From assembly GCA_902778535.1 (NCBI GenBank), contig CACYYG010000019.1:46819-110818 (forward strand): a stretch of DNA of 64,000 bases, given 5' to 3'. The notes beneath the pieces were generated by a model. It was not told the origin of the DNA, searched no databases, and saw only the letters and a program-made list of their open reading frames with translations. This DNA comes from an uncultured Prevotellaceae bacterium (GTDB lineage Bacteria; Bacteroidota; Bacteroidia; Bacteroidales; Bacteroidaceae). The position numbers and the translations under genes are program-made. Positions 31,570 to 40,496 of this stretch are shown here, piece by piece (position 1 is the first letter of the stretch; every line of letters begins with the position of its first letter).

Positions 31570-32685
31570 ATGAAATACTACCTCATAGCCGGTGAGGCAT
31601 CGGGCGATCTTCATGCTTCGCGCCTGATGCAGGAGCTGAAGAAGCAGGATGCCAAGGCCGAGTTCCGCTTCTATGGCGGCGATGAGATGCTGGCGGCCGG
31701 CGGCACGCGGGTGAAGCACTACCGCGAGCTGGCCTATATGGGCTTCATTCCAGTCTTCCTGCATCTGCCTACGATTCTGTTGAATATGCGTCGCGCTAAA
31801 AAGGACATCGAGGCATGGCAGCCCGACGTCGTGATCCTTGTCGACTATCCTGGTTTTAATCTGAAAATCGCGAAATACGTCAGGAAGCACGCCATCGCGC
31901 CCGTCTATTATTACATTGCGCCGAAAATCTGGGCTTGGAAGGAGTACCGCATCAAGAACATCAAGCGCGACGTGGACGAGCTTTTCTCCATCCTGCCCTT
32001 CGAAATAGATTTCTTTGAGAAGAAGCACAACTATCCCATTCACTATGTGGGCAACCCCACGGCAGATGAGGTGAGAGCCTTTCCCCGCTCCCTCACCAAG
32101 GGAGAGGAGAATTCTGGAAAGGGCATTATTGCCGTCCTTTGCGGCTCGCGCCGTCAGGAGATCAGAGACAACCTGCCCGCTATGCTGCAGGTGACCGATA
32201 AGTACAGCAATGATAATAAGATAGTTATTGCTGGCGCGCCGAGCATCGATGCCGACTACTACAAGCAGTTTATGGAAGGCCACAAGGTCAGTATCGTCTT
32301 CAATCAGACCTACGACCTGCTATCGAAGGCTCATGCTGCCCTTGTCACCAGCGGCACCGCCACCTTGGAGACAGCCCTCTTCAACGTGCCGCAGGTGGTG
32401 TGCTATGAGACACGTCCGCACTGGTTCTTCAAATGGTTGCGCAAAAAGCTGCTGAAGGTGAAATATGTTTCGCTGGTCAACCTCATTGCCGACCGCGAAG
32501 TGGTGAAGGAGCTGGTGGTCGATAACTTCTCGCCCGAGAATATTGAGAAAGAATTGTCCGTTCTCCTTTCCGATGACAGTCCACAGCGTGAAAAAATGCT
32601 GGAAGGCTATCGCGAAGTTCAGCAGCGCTTAGGCAACAAGCGTGCGCCTGAAGAAGCAGCACGCATCATTAGTACAAAACAGTAA
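31570..32685 (+). CDS. lpxB: Lipid-A-disaccharide synthase
   Basis: 371 residues, a GT19 enzyme joining UDP-2,3-diacylglucosamine and lipid X to make the lipid A disaccharide at the inner membrane. It starts MKYYLIAGEASGDLHASRLM, the family hallmark, and has YYIAPKIWAWKEYR, VGNPTADEV, LCGSRRQEI and LVTSGTATLETALF. Its TAA stop codon forms part of the first unit of palindrome array A4. Cotranscribed with surE. Confidence 0.96.
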   Translation: MKYYLIAGEASGDLHASRLMQELKKQDAKAEFRFYGGDEMLAAGGTRVKHYRELAYMGFIPVFLHLPTILLNMRRAKKDIEAWQPDVVILVDYPGFNLKIAKYVRKHAIAPVYYYIAPKIWAWKEYRIKNIKRDVDELFSILPFEIDFFEKKHNYPIHYVGNPTADEVRAFPRSLTKGEENSGKGIIAVLCGSRRQEIRDNLPAMLQVTDKYSNDNKIVIAGAPSIDADYYKQFMEGHKVSIVFNQTYDLLSKAHAALVTSGTATLETALFNVPQVVCYETRPHWFFKWLRKKLLKVKYVSLVNLIADREVVKELVVDNFSPENIEKELSVLLSDDSPQREKMLEGYREVQQRLGNKRAPEEAARIISTKQ

Positions 32686-32750
32686 CCACGTGGGTTACTG
32701 TCAGTAACTCGGGTGGTTACTGTCAGTAACCCACGTGGTTACTGTTTTGT
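32674..32750. repeat. Palindrome array A4, three 17-bp units, overlapping lpxB stop
   Basis: Units start at 32682, 32704 and 32726 (22-bp period, spacers TGTCA twice). The outer flanks ACAAAACA and TGTTTTGT extend it into an almost perfect 77-bp inverted repeat. The middle unit is degenerate (GTAACTCGGGTGGTTAC). The first unit contains the lpxB stop codon; the last ends 16 bp before the stop of the convergent GH97 gene. Confidence 0.95.
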
Positions 32751-32757
32751 AGAAACA

Positions 32758-35028
32758 CTATATTTTTTTGAGCGACACAGCGAAGCCTCCGCCGGGGGCT
32801 TCCTTTATTTTCAGTGTCTGCCCGGCTTTCACTGTCTTCTTCGTGATGATGTATGCCTGCGGGTTGGTCTCGTAATGAGCGTTGGGCGCATCCTGATAGA
32901 TAGCGCACTCATACTTGCAGCCCTTGTCGAGGAAGTCGAGCTTCACCACGGCCTCATGGCCATTCTCATCGCACTTGCCGCCGATGAACCAGTTGTCCGT
33001 ACCTTTTGCCTTGCGGGCCACGGTGATGTAGTCGGCAGGCTCAGCCTCCAAGTAGATGCTCTCGTCCCAGTCGCAGGCCACGTCGCGGATGAACTGGAAG
33101 GCATCGTCGAAACGCTCGTAATGCTCGGGCAGGTCGGCGGCCATCTGCAGCGGCGAGTACATTGTCAGATAGAGTGCCAGCGAGCCGGCGATGGTGATGC
33201 GTGCCCAGCTGGTGTTGTTGCTCCATGTGTTAAGCTTGGTGACGAAGATGCCCGGCGTGTAGTCCATCGGACCGCCCTGCAGTCGTGTGAACGGCAGGAT
33301 GCAGGTGTGGTCGGGACGCGAGCCTCCGAAGGCCTCATACTCTGTGCCGCGAGCGCTCTCGTTGCCCACCATGTTCGGATAGGTGCGGCAGAGACCCGTC
33401 GGGCGTGTGGCCTCATGGGCATTCACCATGATGTGATGCTTGGCCGCCTCCTTCACCACGTAGAGATAGTGGTTGTTCATCGACTGCGAGTAGTGGTGGT
33501 CGCCTCGGGGAATGATGTCGCCTACGTAGCCCGTCTTCACGGCGTCATATCCGTATTTGTTCATCAGCGTGAACGCTTTCTCCAAGTGGCGCTCGTAGTT
33601 TTGCGTCGACGATGAGGTCTCGTGGTGCATCAGCAGCTTCACACCCTTCGAGTGGGCGTAGTCGTTGAGCATCTTGATGTCGAAGTCGGGGTAGGGCGTC
33701 TGGAAGTCGAAGACGTCGCGTTTCCACATGTTCGCCCAGTCTTCCCAGCCTACGTTCCATCCTTCTACCAGCACTTCGTCGAGTCCGTTCTTGGCAGCGA
33801 AGTCGATGTAGCGCTTCACCTTCTCATTGTTGGCAGCATGGCGGCCGTTGGGCTTTACCTTTGTCCAGTCGATGTTGTCGAGCTGGATGCTGGGGAACTC
33901 GTCGGTGTAGTTCCACGATGATTTTCCCACAATCATCTCCCACCACACACCGCAGTATTTCGTGGGGTGAATCCACGAGGTGTCGTCGAGGGCGCAGGGC
34001 TCGTTGAGGTTGAGGATGAGGTTGGAAGAGAGCATGTCGCGTGCGTCGTCAGAAACCATGACTGTGCGCCAGGGCGTCATGCAGGGTGTCTGCATACAGC
34101 CTTTCAGTCCGGTGGCGTCGGGCGTCAGATGGCTGACGAAAGTTAGCGGCTCGGGTAGGGGATAGCGTGAGGGCTTCGGTGCCGGTGTGTAATCATTGCT
34201 TCCGCCGTCCAGCTTGGTGGTCAGCGCCTTTGTCTCGGCGTCCACCAGTTCAAGGTGCATCGTGGCGTAGTCGGCACAGGCAGCTTCGTGAATGTTAATG
34301 TATAGACCGTCGTCGCTCTTCATCTGCAGCGATGTCTGCACACCTGTTGGCGAGAAGACTGCCACTGACGAGTTTCCCCAGTTGACGGCTTCCTTCATGC
34401 GTGCGCGAATCTCCGAGAGCTTCGTCTGCTGCGTCTCCTGCTCCTGCGTGTCGTAGTCGCCTGGCAGCCACCATGCCGTGTGGTCGCCTGCCATGCGGAA
34501 TTCAGTACGCTCGTCCTGTATGAGGAAGTAGTTCAGCTCCCTCTGCTGCGGGAATTCGTAGCGCAGGCCGATGCCTTCGTCGTAGATGCGGAAGCGGATG
34601 AGAATCTCGCGCTGGTGCTGCTCCTCAAACATGCCGCGCTGGCCCTCGTCGGCGGTGACACGGGGCTCTTTCCACTGTTGCGACAGAGTCGCAACATACT
34701 CGACGTAGTGGTTGCGGATGTTGCGTGTCTCGCCCCATACGGGTTGCCAGGTCTCGTCGAAGGTGCTCTCTTCTTCTTTCACTATTTTGAAACCGGCCAT
34801 CAGGTCTTGCTCGTCATAGCCTTTCGAAGCGTGCTTGTCGCGGGCCAGCTCGAGGCCTAAGTGCGAGGGGAGCACCACGGGACGCTCCTTAAAGCTCATC
34901 TCATACATGGGACGCCCCTTTTGGTCCACCCAGAATTTTAGCTTAATGTTGCCGTTGGGCGATGTCACCTCTTTTGCAAACATCAGCATAGGCGTTATCA
35001 TAAATAACAATAAAAAGAATTTCTTCAT
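32758..35028 (-). CDS. Secreted GH97 glycoside hydrolase (SusB-like)
   Basis: 756 residues with signal peptide (KKFFLLLFMITPMLMFA). N-terminal beta-super-sandwich, central barrel and C-terminal sheet fit GH97: SPNGNIKLKFWVDQKGRPMYEMSF at the start, DEVLVEGWNVGWEDW, and VNAHEATRPTGLCRTYPNMVGNE with E539 as a likely catalytic glutamate. The HEAT-like glutamate suggests the inverting alpha-glucosidase type rather than the retaining alpha-galactosidase type. It acts on alpha-glucosides in the periplasm or at the surface. Last gene of a four-gene operon, 12 bp after GH9. Confidence 0.93.
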   Translation of the reverse strand: MKKFFLLLFMITPMLMFAKEVTSPNGNIKLKFWVDQKGRPMYEMSFKERPVVLPSHLGLELARDKHASKGYDEQDLMAGFKIVKEEESTFDETWQPVWGETRNIRNHYVEYVATLSQQWKEPRVTADEGQRGMFEEQHQREILIRFRIYDEGIGLRYEFPQQRELNYFLIQDERTEFRMAGDHTAWWLPGDYDTQEQETQQTKLSEIRARMKEAVNWGNSSVAVFSPTGVQTSLQMKSDDGLYINIHEAACADYATMHLELVDAETKALTTKLDGGSNDYTPAPKPSRYPLPEPLTFVSHLTPDATGLKGCMQTPCMTPWRTVMVSDDARDMLSSNLILNLNEPCALDDTSWIHPTKYCGVWWEMIVGKSSWNYTDEFPSIQLDNIDWTKVKPNGRHAANNEKVKRYIDFAAKNGLDEVLVEGWNVGWEDWANMWKRDVFDFQTPYPDFDIKMLNDYAHSKGVKLLMHHETSSSTQNYERHLEKAFTLMNKYGYDAVKTGYVGDIIPRGDHHYSQSMNNHYLYVVKEAAKHHIMVNAHEATRPTGLCRTYPNMVGNESARGTEYEAFGGSRPDHTCILPFTRLQGGPMDYTPGIFVTKLNTWSNNTSWARITIAGSLALYLTMYSPLQMAADLPEHYERFDDAFQFIRDVACDWDESIYLEAEPADYITVARKAKGTDNWFIGGKCDENGHEAVVKLDFLDKGCKYECAIYQDAPNAHYETNPQAYIITKKTVKAGQTLKIKEAPGGGFAVSLKKI

Positions 35029-35040
35029 AGTCTGTCGGTT

Positions 35041-36759
35041 TTAATCAGAGTAATCCTTTGTTAATGATGGCCTCAGTGCATCGAGCCAGCAGAGGAAGGC
35101 GACGAGCGATGCGTTCCAGTTGATGGCAATTTCGTTGGAGGCATAGCTCTGCATCACGTCCATGTAGGACTCGTCGGGCTCATTCGAGGTGTAGGGCATC
35201 GGCATGTCTTTCTTGTCCTGCTGACCTGGATTCGGTCCGCCGACGAGCATACCCGGGAAGGGCTTCTCTACGCTGTCGGCCTCAGAAATGCGGTGGTGGG
35301 GATGCATGGGACTCTTGTCGCCGAAGCCCGTCACATAGCAGTAGCCCGTGGCATTGCGGCCCAGCAGATAGTCGGCGTTCTCAAAGGCATAGACGCGGTA
35401 GGGCTTGCCCGTCAGCTGGTCGGCATAGAGCAGCGCGACAGCCTGGCAGCAGCAGAACTCGGCCAGACAGCCCCAGCCGAAGTCGCTCTTCTTATTGCCG
35501 TAGGGTGACTGGAAGCACGACTTGTCAACATCCTTCACGGCGCCGTTGCAATAGGCCACCAGCTGCTGCAGCATCGGCTCATACAGTGCCGACTTGTCGC
35601 CGGCAGCGAGCCACTCGAAAGCACCCAAGGAGGCCACGTTGCCCCATGTGGGCGTAGTGAAGGCTGCAGGCTGATACTGGCGGACGTCGTCGAGATATTG
35701 CTGCTTTCCAGTTAGACGATAGAGGGCTGAAGCCGCCCAGAAGAACTCGTCGCGGGCACTGCCGTCGCCGTATGCACCCGTAGTGACAGCGGGTTCCTTC
35801 AGCCGCTCCTGATGATAGAAGGCCGTGGGATTGGCCTTAGCCCACTGGTAGGCGCGCTCGGCCACAGCGGCAGCCTGTGCCGAGAAGCCGGGATAGTCCT
35901 GACTGAAAGGCTCGTAGAGGCGTGCTGCATCGGCCATCACGGCGGCGAAGTCGAGCGTGGCCGTCACGGTCTTCTGCACCACGAAGCGCGGCTGGCGGCA
36001 GTCCTTGGGCATGATGAACGCCTCGAAATTGGGCGTAGTCAGCTTGTGGTAGACGCCGCCGTCGTAGGGATCCTGCATGGAGAAGAACCACTGCAGGTTG
36101 AACATCATCTCATCCAGCAGGTCGGGCGTTTTGTTGCCGCTCTCAGGGATGTTGGTGTTCAGGGCGGCGAAATAGTCGGGCAACTGCTCGTAGGCGGCCA
36201 GCATCAAGCCGATGCTGAAGGCCGAGTTCACCACATATTTATTATAGTCGCCAGCGTCGTACCATCCGTAGGGCGAGCTGATGATTGTGCCTGCTGGGCG
36301 CAGCGTTGAGGCAGCCGAAGGATGCACCATGACGATGTTGTCGGGGTGGCCGGCTGGCCGGTTGTATTCACCGCCCATCTCAATGGGCACACCTGTGCGA
36401 ATGAGGTAGAAGAGGCGCAGCGAGGCCTTGGCAATGTTGCTGTAGGGATGCTCGTCCACCAAAAGGCTGCACGACTCCTTGCCCACGCTGACCTGATAGC
36501 GGCCGACGTCGGACAAACTGCTCAAGTCAACGACATAGCGCGTTTTACCAGACCACGGCGACACGGCCTTGCGCACCTTTTTAGGCTTTACCACCTTGCC
36601 GTCAGGCGTCGTCACACGCACCTTGCCCGAGGGATTTGTGCCCTCCACGACAATCATTTTCTCCTGACCAGGATAGCAGCCCACCTGATTGTAGCGTATC
36701 TGAGCATGGACGCACAATGCAGCGCACGCCACGCCCATTGTCAATATGAGTCTTTTCAT
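35041..36759 (-). CDS. Secreted GH9 endoglucanase
   Basis: 572 residues. Signal peptide (residues 1-19), an N-terminal CelD-type Ig-like domain (about 21-103: IRYNQVGCYPGQEKMIVVEG) and a GH9 (alpha/alpha)6 barrel. Catalytic features: GWYDAGDYNKYVVNSA with D168 and D171, the HPHHRISEADS histidine segment, and E543 (NEIAINWNA) as proton donor. It hydrolyses beta-1,4-glucan by inversion. Between an acidic lipoprotein gene (42 bp) and GH97 (12 bp). The pairing of a beta-glucanase with an alpha-glucosidase-type GH97 suggests a mixed glucan substrate. Confidence 0.94.
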   Translation of the reverse strand: MKRLILTMGVACAALCVHAQIRYNQVGCYPGQEKMIVVEGTNPSGKVRVTTPDGKVVKPKKVRKAVSPWSGKTRYVVDLSSLSDVGRYQVSVGKESCSLLVDEHPYSNIAKASLRLFYLIRTGVPIEMGGEYNRPAGHPDNIVMVHPSAASTLRPAGTIISSPYGWYDAGDYNKYVVNSAFSIGLMLAAYEQLPDYFAALNTNIPESGNKTPDLLDEMMFNLQWFFSMQDPYDGGVYHKLTTPNFEAFIMPKDCRQPRFVVQKTVTATLDFAAVMADAARLYEPFSQDYPGFSAQAAAVAERAYQWAKANPTAFYHQERLKEPAVTTGAYGDGSARDEFFWAASALYRLTGKQQYLDDVRQYQPAAFTTPTWGNVASLGAFEWLAAGDKSALYEPMLQQLVAYCNGAVKDVDKSCFQSPYGNKKSDFGWGCLAEFCCCQAVALLYADQLTGKPYRVYAFENADYLLGRNATGYCYVTGFGDKSPMHPHHRISEADSVEKPFPGMLVGGPNPGQQDKKDMPMPYTSNEPDESYMDVMQSYASNEIAINWNASLVAFLCWLDALRPSLTKDYSD

Positions 36760-36801
36760 CGTTAAGCTTTTGTCATTGTGTTTCTACATGCAGACGTCCT
36801 G

Positions 36802-37467
36802 TTATTTCTTTCTAAAGAAGAAACCGTCAACCGTCTGGCTGATAGCGCATTTCCCGTCGCTGTATTCACCGGAGTCAACTTCTCTGAAGCCACGCGACCG
36901 GGCCACTTTGAAGAACTCTTCCTCAGACACCTCATCGGCAAAATAGCGTACATGGAGGTCGGGAATCTCATTGGTTACCCCCACATAGAATTCACCGTAA
37001 TCAGGATGTGAAAACCTCATATAAGTTTCAATGCCCTCAACTCGATTCTCGCCATCAAAGGTGACGCCCTTGGCCAACAGCTGTTTGGCGCAGTATTCGG
37101 GATCTCCAGTGACAAGGGTCTTGTAGAACACATCAAACAGGGAAGCAACGCTCAGTACGCTGCTGCCAGTCTCGTCCTCATCGATGTCGTCCTCGTCGAA
37201 GTCCTCCTCATCGATGTCATCCTCATCGATGTCATCCTCTTCGATGTCGTCCACGTCGAAGTCGTCCTCGTCGAGGTCGTCCACATCGAAGTCATCTTCG
37301 TCGAAGTCGTTGTCATCCTCTAATTCTGCCCTAACCTCTGTTTCGTCTTCATCGTCGTCGGCAGATTTTTTGTCCTTACCATTGCCGCAAGCTACGAGCA
37401 GCACCATAGCCAGCAGCATGAGAAACAGTTGTAGCCTACTTGTTGAAAAATAATTGTTACGTTTCAT
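36802..37467 (-). CDS. Lipoprotein with DED/DDI acidic repeats
   Basis: 221 residues. Lipobox LVAC (C27). Residues about 36-102 are almost entirely Asp and Glu in repeats of the type DFDVDDL/DIDEDDI, coded by tandem TCGTCCTCG/TCATCCTCA-like trinucleotide blocks on the plus strand. The C-terminal ~110 residues form a folded domain (LFDVFYKTLVTGDPEYCAKQLLAKGVTF ... VARSRGFREVD) that is not recognised. The acidic spacer may bind calcium or hold the domain away from the membrane. Second gene of the DUF4380-GH9-GH97 operon. Confidence 0.8.
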   Translation of the reverse strand: MKRNNYFSTSRLQLFLMLLAMVLLVACGNGKDKKSADDDEDETEVRAELEDDNDFDEDDFDVDDLDEDDFDVDDIEEDDIDEDDIDEEDFDEDDIDEDETGSSVLSVASLFDVFYKTLVTGDPEYCAKQLLAKGVTFDGENRVEGIETYMRFSHPDYGEFYVGVTNEIPDLHVRYFADEVSEEEFFKVARSRGFREVDSGEYSDGKCAISQTVDGFFFRKK

Positions 37468-37498
37468 TTGAATGATTATTTTAGTTAATATTGAGATG

Positions 37499-38410
37499 CT
37501 ATTCGATATAGTCTTTCACTGTCTTCATCAGCTCTGCAGAAGGTTGCGCAGCATCGGCTACCGGAATCAGATACCATACTACTTTCCACTTGAGCTCCTC
37601 GCCGGGCTGCAGCAACTTGTAGGCACCCTGACTTTCCAGTTCAATGTAGGTCTTGCCGCGGTTGACGTAAACCTGCACCTCGGCCTCGCCCGGAGCGGGC
37701 TGACCAGCCTGTAGATTGTCAAACTCCTTGATGAGCAGCAATCCGTCGGCACAGTAGGCCAGCCAGCCCGTGCCGTCGGCATTCACCTTGCGGTTCTGAG
37801 GCGCTTCGTCGGTTTTGTACCATGCTGCACCGTGAGCACCCTCGAAGGTCATCACGCCAGCAGGCCAGATGCTGTCGACAGGCGCCTCGAAGAAAATGAG
37901 ACCGTCGCCGTTGGGCACGCGCGTAATCTCCCACGGAGCCACGCTGCGCGGCTCGCTGCCTTCATTCTTGATGGAATAGGTGATGGTGAAGTCGGGATCA
38001 TTGCCCTTTCCTCCCATACGCGGGTATTCCACCTGAATGTCCTTGCCCACGCTGAGGCCCAGACGTTCCGAGACGGGACTGGTGATGACCAGCCGGTCGT
38101 TGCTCTGCCGCACCACCTTGTAGGCCTGTTTGTCGAACTCGGGCACGGGCGGCCAGTTCCATTCCTTCTGCGGACTGGTCCAGAACGTGCTGCCGAAGGA
38201 CTCCGGCCAGCGGCTTTGCGACAGTACCTCCTTGTCCTTGAACTTCAGCGACAGAATCTTGCCGCCCTTCGATGCATTGACGACCATGCTGACACGGCCA
38301 TTCGTCAGGGAGAATATCTGCTCGCCCTCGATGATTTGTGCCTTTGCCTTCTGTTGGGGCAAAACCGCAACACACACTAACAATAATGTGTAATATACAA
38401 TTCGTTTCAT
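37499..38410 (-). CDS. Secreted galactose-mutarotase-like (DUF4380-type) protein
   Basis: 303 residues with signal peptide (KRIVYYTLLLVCVAVLPQQKAKA). The mature protein looks like the beta-super-sandwich DUF4380 family: IFSLTNGRVSMVVNASKGGKILSLKFKDKE, STFWTSPQKEWNWPP and VAPWEITRVPNGDGLIFFE. The fold is that of sugar-binding mutarotases; no catalytic histidine pair is evident, so binding rather than catalysis is possible. First gene of the operon with the acidic lipoprotein, GH9 and GH97, which points to glucan or oligosaccharide recognition. Confidence 0.72.
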   Translation of the reverse strand: MKRIVYYTLLLVCVAVLPQQKAKAQIIEGEQIFSLTNGRVSMVVNASKGGKILSLKFKDKEVLSQSRWPESFGSTFWTSPQKEWNWPPVPEFDKQAYKVVRQSNDRLVITSPVSERLGLSVGKDIQVEYPRMGGKGNDPDFTITYSIKNEGSEPRSVAPWEITRVPNGDGLIFFEAPVDSIWPAGVMTFEGAHGAAWYKTDEAPQNRKVNADGTGWLAYCADGLLLIKEFDNLQAGQPAPGEAEVQVYVNRGKTYIELESQGAYKLLQPGEELKWKVVWYLIPVADAAQPSAELMKTVKDYIE

Positions 38411-38442
38411 TTGTTATTAGGTATGAATAGCATTTCAGTTTG

Positions 38443-38450
38443 CAAAGATA
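38443..38450 (-). promoter_or_regulatory. -7 box TATCTTTG of DUF4380-GH9-GH97 operon
   Basis: TATCTTTG on the minus strand, 33 bp before the ATG at 38410. The box would drive all four glycan genes, which have gaps of only 12-42 bp. Confidence 0.7.
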
Positions 38451-38530
38451 CATTTTTTTGGGAAAAACCTCATAACCTCCCGATTTTAACGTATTTTACG
38501 GAGGTTTCGCAAAATCGGGGTAATGATTTG

Positions 38531-38843
38531 GCCGCTCGGCTTTTCCGCTTGCCAAAGCAAGAACCGTTCTGGTTTCTACGTTCTGCACACCATTACGTCA
38601 AACAACTCCTTTGCAAGTGCAAAGGTAATACTTTTGTTTGAATCAAGCAAACTTTATGCCATATTTTATAATGATGTGTAGGGAATTCGTTAAATATTTG
38701 AATCCCATAATTATTTTGGTACTGGCATTTGGCTTACAACATGAATTCCATGCAACTTGGCTCTCATTGTATTAACAGATCGTAAATAGTTGACACAACT
38801 TACTAGGAAGTTCTTGCTGAGGCAAGCGGCAAAGCCGAGCGGC
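38531..38843. repeat. 313-bp MITE-like element with 34-bp inverted ends
   Basis: Arms at 38531-38564 and 38810-38843 match as inverted repeats at 31 of 34 positions; they contain GCCGCTCGGCTTT and AGCAAGAAC. The interior (about 245 bp) is AT-rich, has no convincing gene, and holds a palindrome CCTTTGCAAGTGCAAAGG. No target-site duplication is clear. It fills most of the 520-bp space upstream of the DUF4380 operon; the rest shows nothing else. Confidence 0.75.
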
Positions 38844-38930
38844 GATGACGGTTTGGAAAACACATGTACTTTTGCAACGAAAGAAGGAGCATCTGGTAGA
38901 AAATAGCAGGGAATAAGTATAAAGTTGATA

Positions 38931-39191
38931 TCAAGTTGATAAAGGTATCTTTTTGCCATTCTCATCGCGTATGCCGTAGGTTGCTGTGTGCAATGTACGG
39001 TAGGGACTGCTGTTGGTTGTCATCAGCTTCAGGTGGATGATACCCGGTCCTTTGGAGTACCATGTGAAAGCCTGGTTGGGGCTATCGAACAATCCGTCGT
39101 CAGCCCGTAGCCCTTGCGGCACAAACAAGAGCATCATGAACAGCAATAGAGCTGTCCAGAGTTTCATAGTCAAGAATCGCTGCATATTCAA
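38931..39191 (-). CDS. Short secreted protein of unknown function
   Basis: 86 residues. A strong signal peptide (MKLWTALLLFMMLLFVPQGLRA, with possible starts at 39191, 39185 and 39167) is followed by only ~55 residues (DDGLFDSPNQAFTWYSKGPGIIHLKLMTTNS...YGIRDENGKKIPL). A TAAATTTG box stands 31 bp upstream. The short mature part and the nearby MITE-like element could mean a truncated gene, but no downstream continuation in another frame is recognised. Not assigned to a family. Confidence 0.55.
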   Translation of the reverse strand: MNMQRFLTMKLWTALLLFMMLLFVPQGLRADDGLFDSPNQAFTWYSKGPGIIHLKLMTTNSSPYRTLHTATYGIRDENGKKIPLST

Positions 39192-39222
39192 TAAGTTTAG
39201 TATTTGTTCAAATAATCTGCTG

Positions 39223-39230
39223 CAAATTTA
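39223..39230 (-). promoter_or_regulatory. -7 box TAAATTTG of short secreted gene
   Basis: TAAATTTG on the minus strand followed by CAGCAG, 31 bp before the first ATG. Confidence 0.5.
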
Positions 39231-39310
39231 TAAAATAAAAGTAAAATCGCCAAATAAATGAACATTTTTGTTTTACGTGCGCTCTAAAATCAACATTCCA
39301 CCAGTATAGG

Positions 39311-39389
39311 GGCAGGCCCTCTGCCGGCCCTCACCGCCATCGGGGTATGCCCCTTTTGCGGCGCTTGTAAGCGACGCCTCCTTCGTCGC
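39311..39389. other. GC-rich cluster of four small hairpins
   Basis: In otherwise AT-rich DNA this 80-bp stretch holds GGCAG/CTGCC (39311-39325), GGGG/CCCC (39342-39353), CGCTT/AAGCG (39362-39373) and GCGACG/CGTCGC (39371-39389). It is the only notable content of the 309-bp gap between the short secreted gene and the BASS transporter promoter. Confidence 0.55.
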
Positions 39390-39469
39390 CTGTTTTCTTT
39401 TTCGTCCTGATTTCGGATATTTTTTCAAAAAAAGTGACTTGTTTTTTTCAACAGGTAAAAGTATTGTAC

Positions 39470-39477
39470 TACCTTTG
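39470..39477 (+). promoter_or_regulatory. -7 box TACCTTTG of BASS transporter
   Basis: TACCTTTG on the plus strand followed by CAGCCG, 23 bp before the ATG. Confidence 0.75.
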
Positions 39478-39500
39478 CAGCCGCATTTGAAAGAAGATAC

Positions 39501-40496
39501 ATGAAAGACCGGCTGCTGCGCTTTGTGAAGGACTGGACGCTGCCTGTGGCGATGGGCATGGGCACCGTCATCTATCTGGTGTTTGCCTTTGTGCCTGCAC
39601 TCGGCGGCGCTGCCCAGTTCTTTTCGCCCCTGATGGACGCCCTGCTGCCCGTGTTTATGTTTCTGGTGCTGTTCGTCACCTTCTGCAAGGTCGACTTCCA
39701 CCGCATGCGCCCCGTGTGGTGGCATTTCTGGGTGCTGCTCTTCAACCTGCTGTTCGTAGCCGTCATCATGGCCATCGCACTCATGGCTCCCGCCACCCTC
39801 CAGCCTTCACCCTCCACCAAGATTCTCCTCGAGGCACTGCTGATGTGCACCATCGCACCCTGTGCCACAGCAGCGGCGGTGGTGACGCAGAAGCTGGGCG
39901 GATCGCTGGAGCAGATGACCACCTATACCTTTCTGTCCAATTTTCTCACGGTGCTCTTGGTGCCTGTCTGTTTCCCTATGCTGGAGAAGGGTGCCGACGT
40001 GTCGTTCATGGCAGCTTTCTGGAAGATTCTGTCGCAGGTAATGCTCCTGCTGGTGCTGCCCATGCTGCTGGCCTACATCGTCAAACACTCTATGCACCGG
40101 CTGCACCGTCGCATCGTCAGCATACGCGACCTGTCGTTCTACCTGTGGGCCTGCTCGCTGATGATTGTCACGGGCACTACGGTGAAGAACATCGTGCACG
40201 CCGAGGCATCGCTTCTCCTGCTCATGGCCATTGCCATTCTGGGCTTGGCAGTCTGCATCGTACAGTTTGCCGTGGGTCGTTTCATCGGACATTTCTTCGG
40301 TCACGCGCAGGAGGCGGGGCAGGGACTGGGTCAGAAGAATACGGCCTTTGCCATCTGGCTGAGCTACACCTATCTGAATCCGCTGTCCTCCGTCGGTCCC
40401 GGGTGCTACATCCTGTGGCAGAACATCATCAACAGCGTGGAGATCTGGCTGCAAAGGAAAAAGAGCAAAAGCGTTTCAAATTGTTTAGATGCTTGA
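39501..40496 (+). CDS. BASS-family (bile acid:Na+ symporter-like) transporter
   Basis: 331 residues with about nine or ten membrane helices. MGMGTVIYLVFAFVPALGGAAQFFSPLMDALLP, CTIAPCATAAAVVTQKLGGSLEQMTTYTFLSN and GQKNTAFAIWLSYTYLNPLSSVGPGCYILWQN match the two-fold inverted core of the bile acid/Na+ symporter superfamily. The substrate is unknown; related proteins carry organic anions. The C-terminal residues (KKSKSVSNCLDA) run into the GAAACA palindrome array, and the TGA stop lies inside its first unit. Possible read-over by repeat insertion at the 3' end. Confidence 0.82.
   Translation: MKDRLLRFVKDWTLPVAMGMGTVIYLVFAFVPALGGAAQFFSPLMDALLPVFMFLVLFVTFCKVDFHRMRPVWWHFWVLLFNLLFVAVIMAIALMAPATLQPSPSTKILLEALLMCTIAPCATAAAVVTQKLGGSLEQMTTYTFLSNFLTVLLVPVCFPMLEKGADVSFMAAFWKILSQVMLLLVLPMLLAYIVKHSMHRLHRRIVSIRDLSFYLWACSLMIVTGTTVKNIVHAEASLLLLMAIAILGLAVCIVQFAVGRFIGHFFGHAQEAGQGLGQKNTAFAIWLSYTYLNPLSSVGPGCYILWQNIINSVEIWLQRKKSKSVSNCLDA

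Noticed and set aside
38711-38965. 84-codon minus-strand frame through the MITE-like element
   Set aside because: It overlaps the 3' end of the short secreted gene in another frame, crosses the inverted repeat arm and has no recognisable features.
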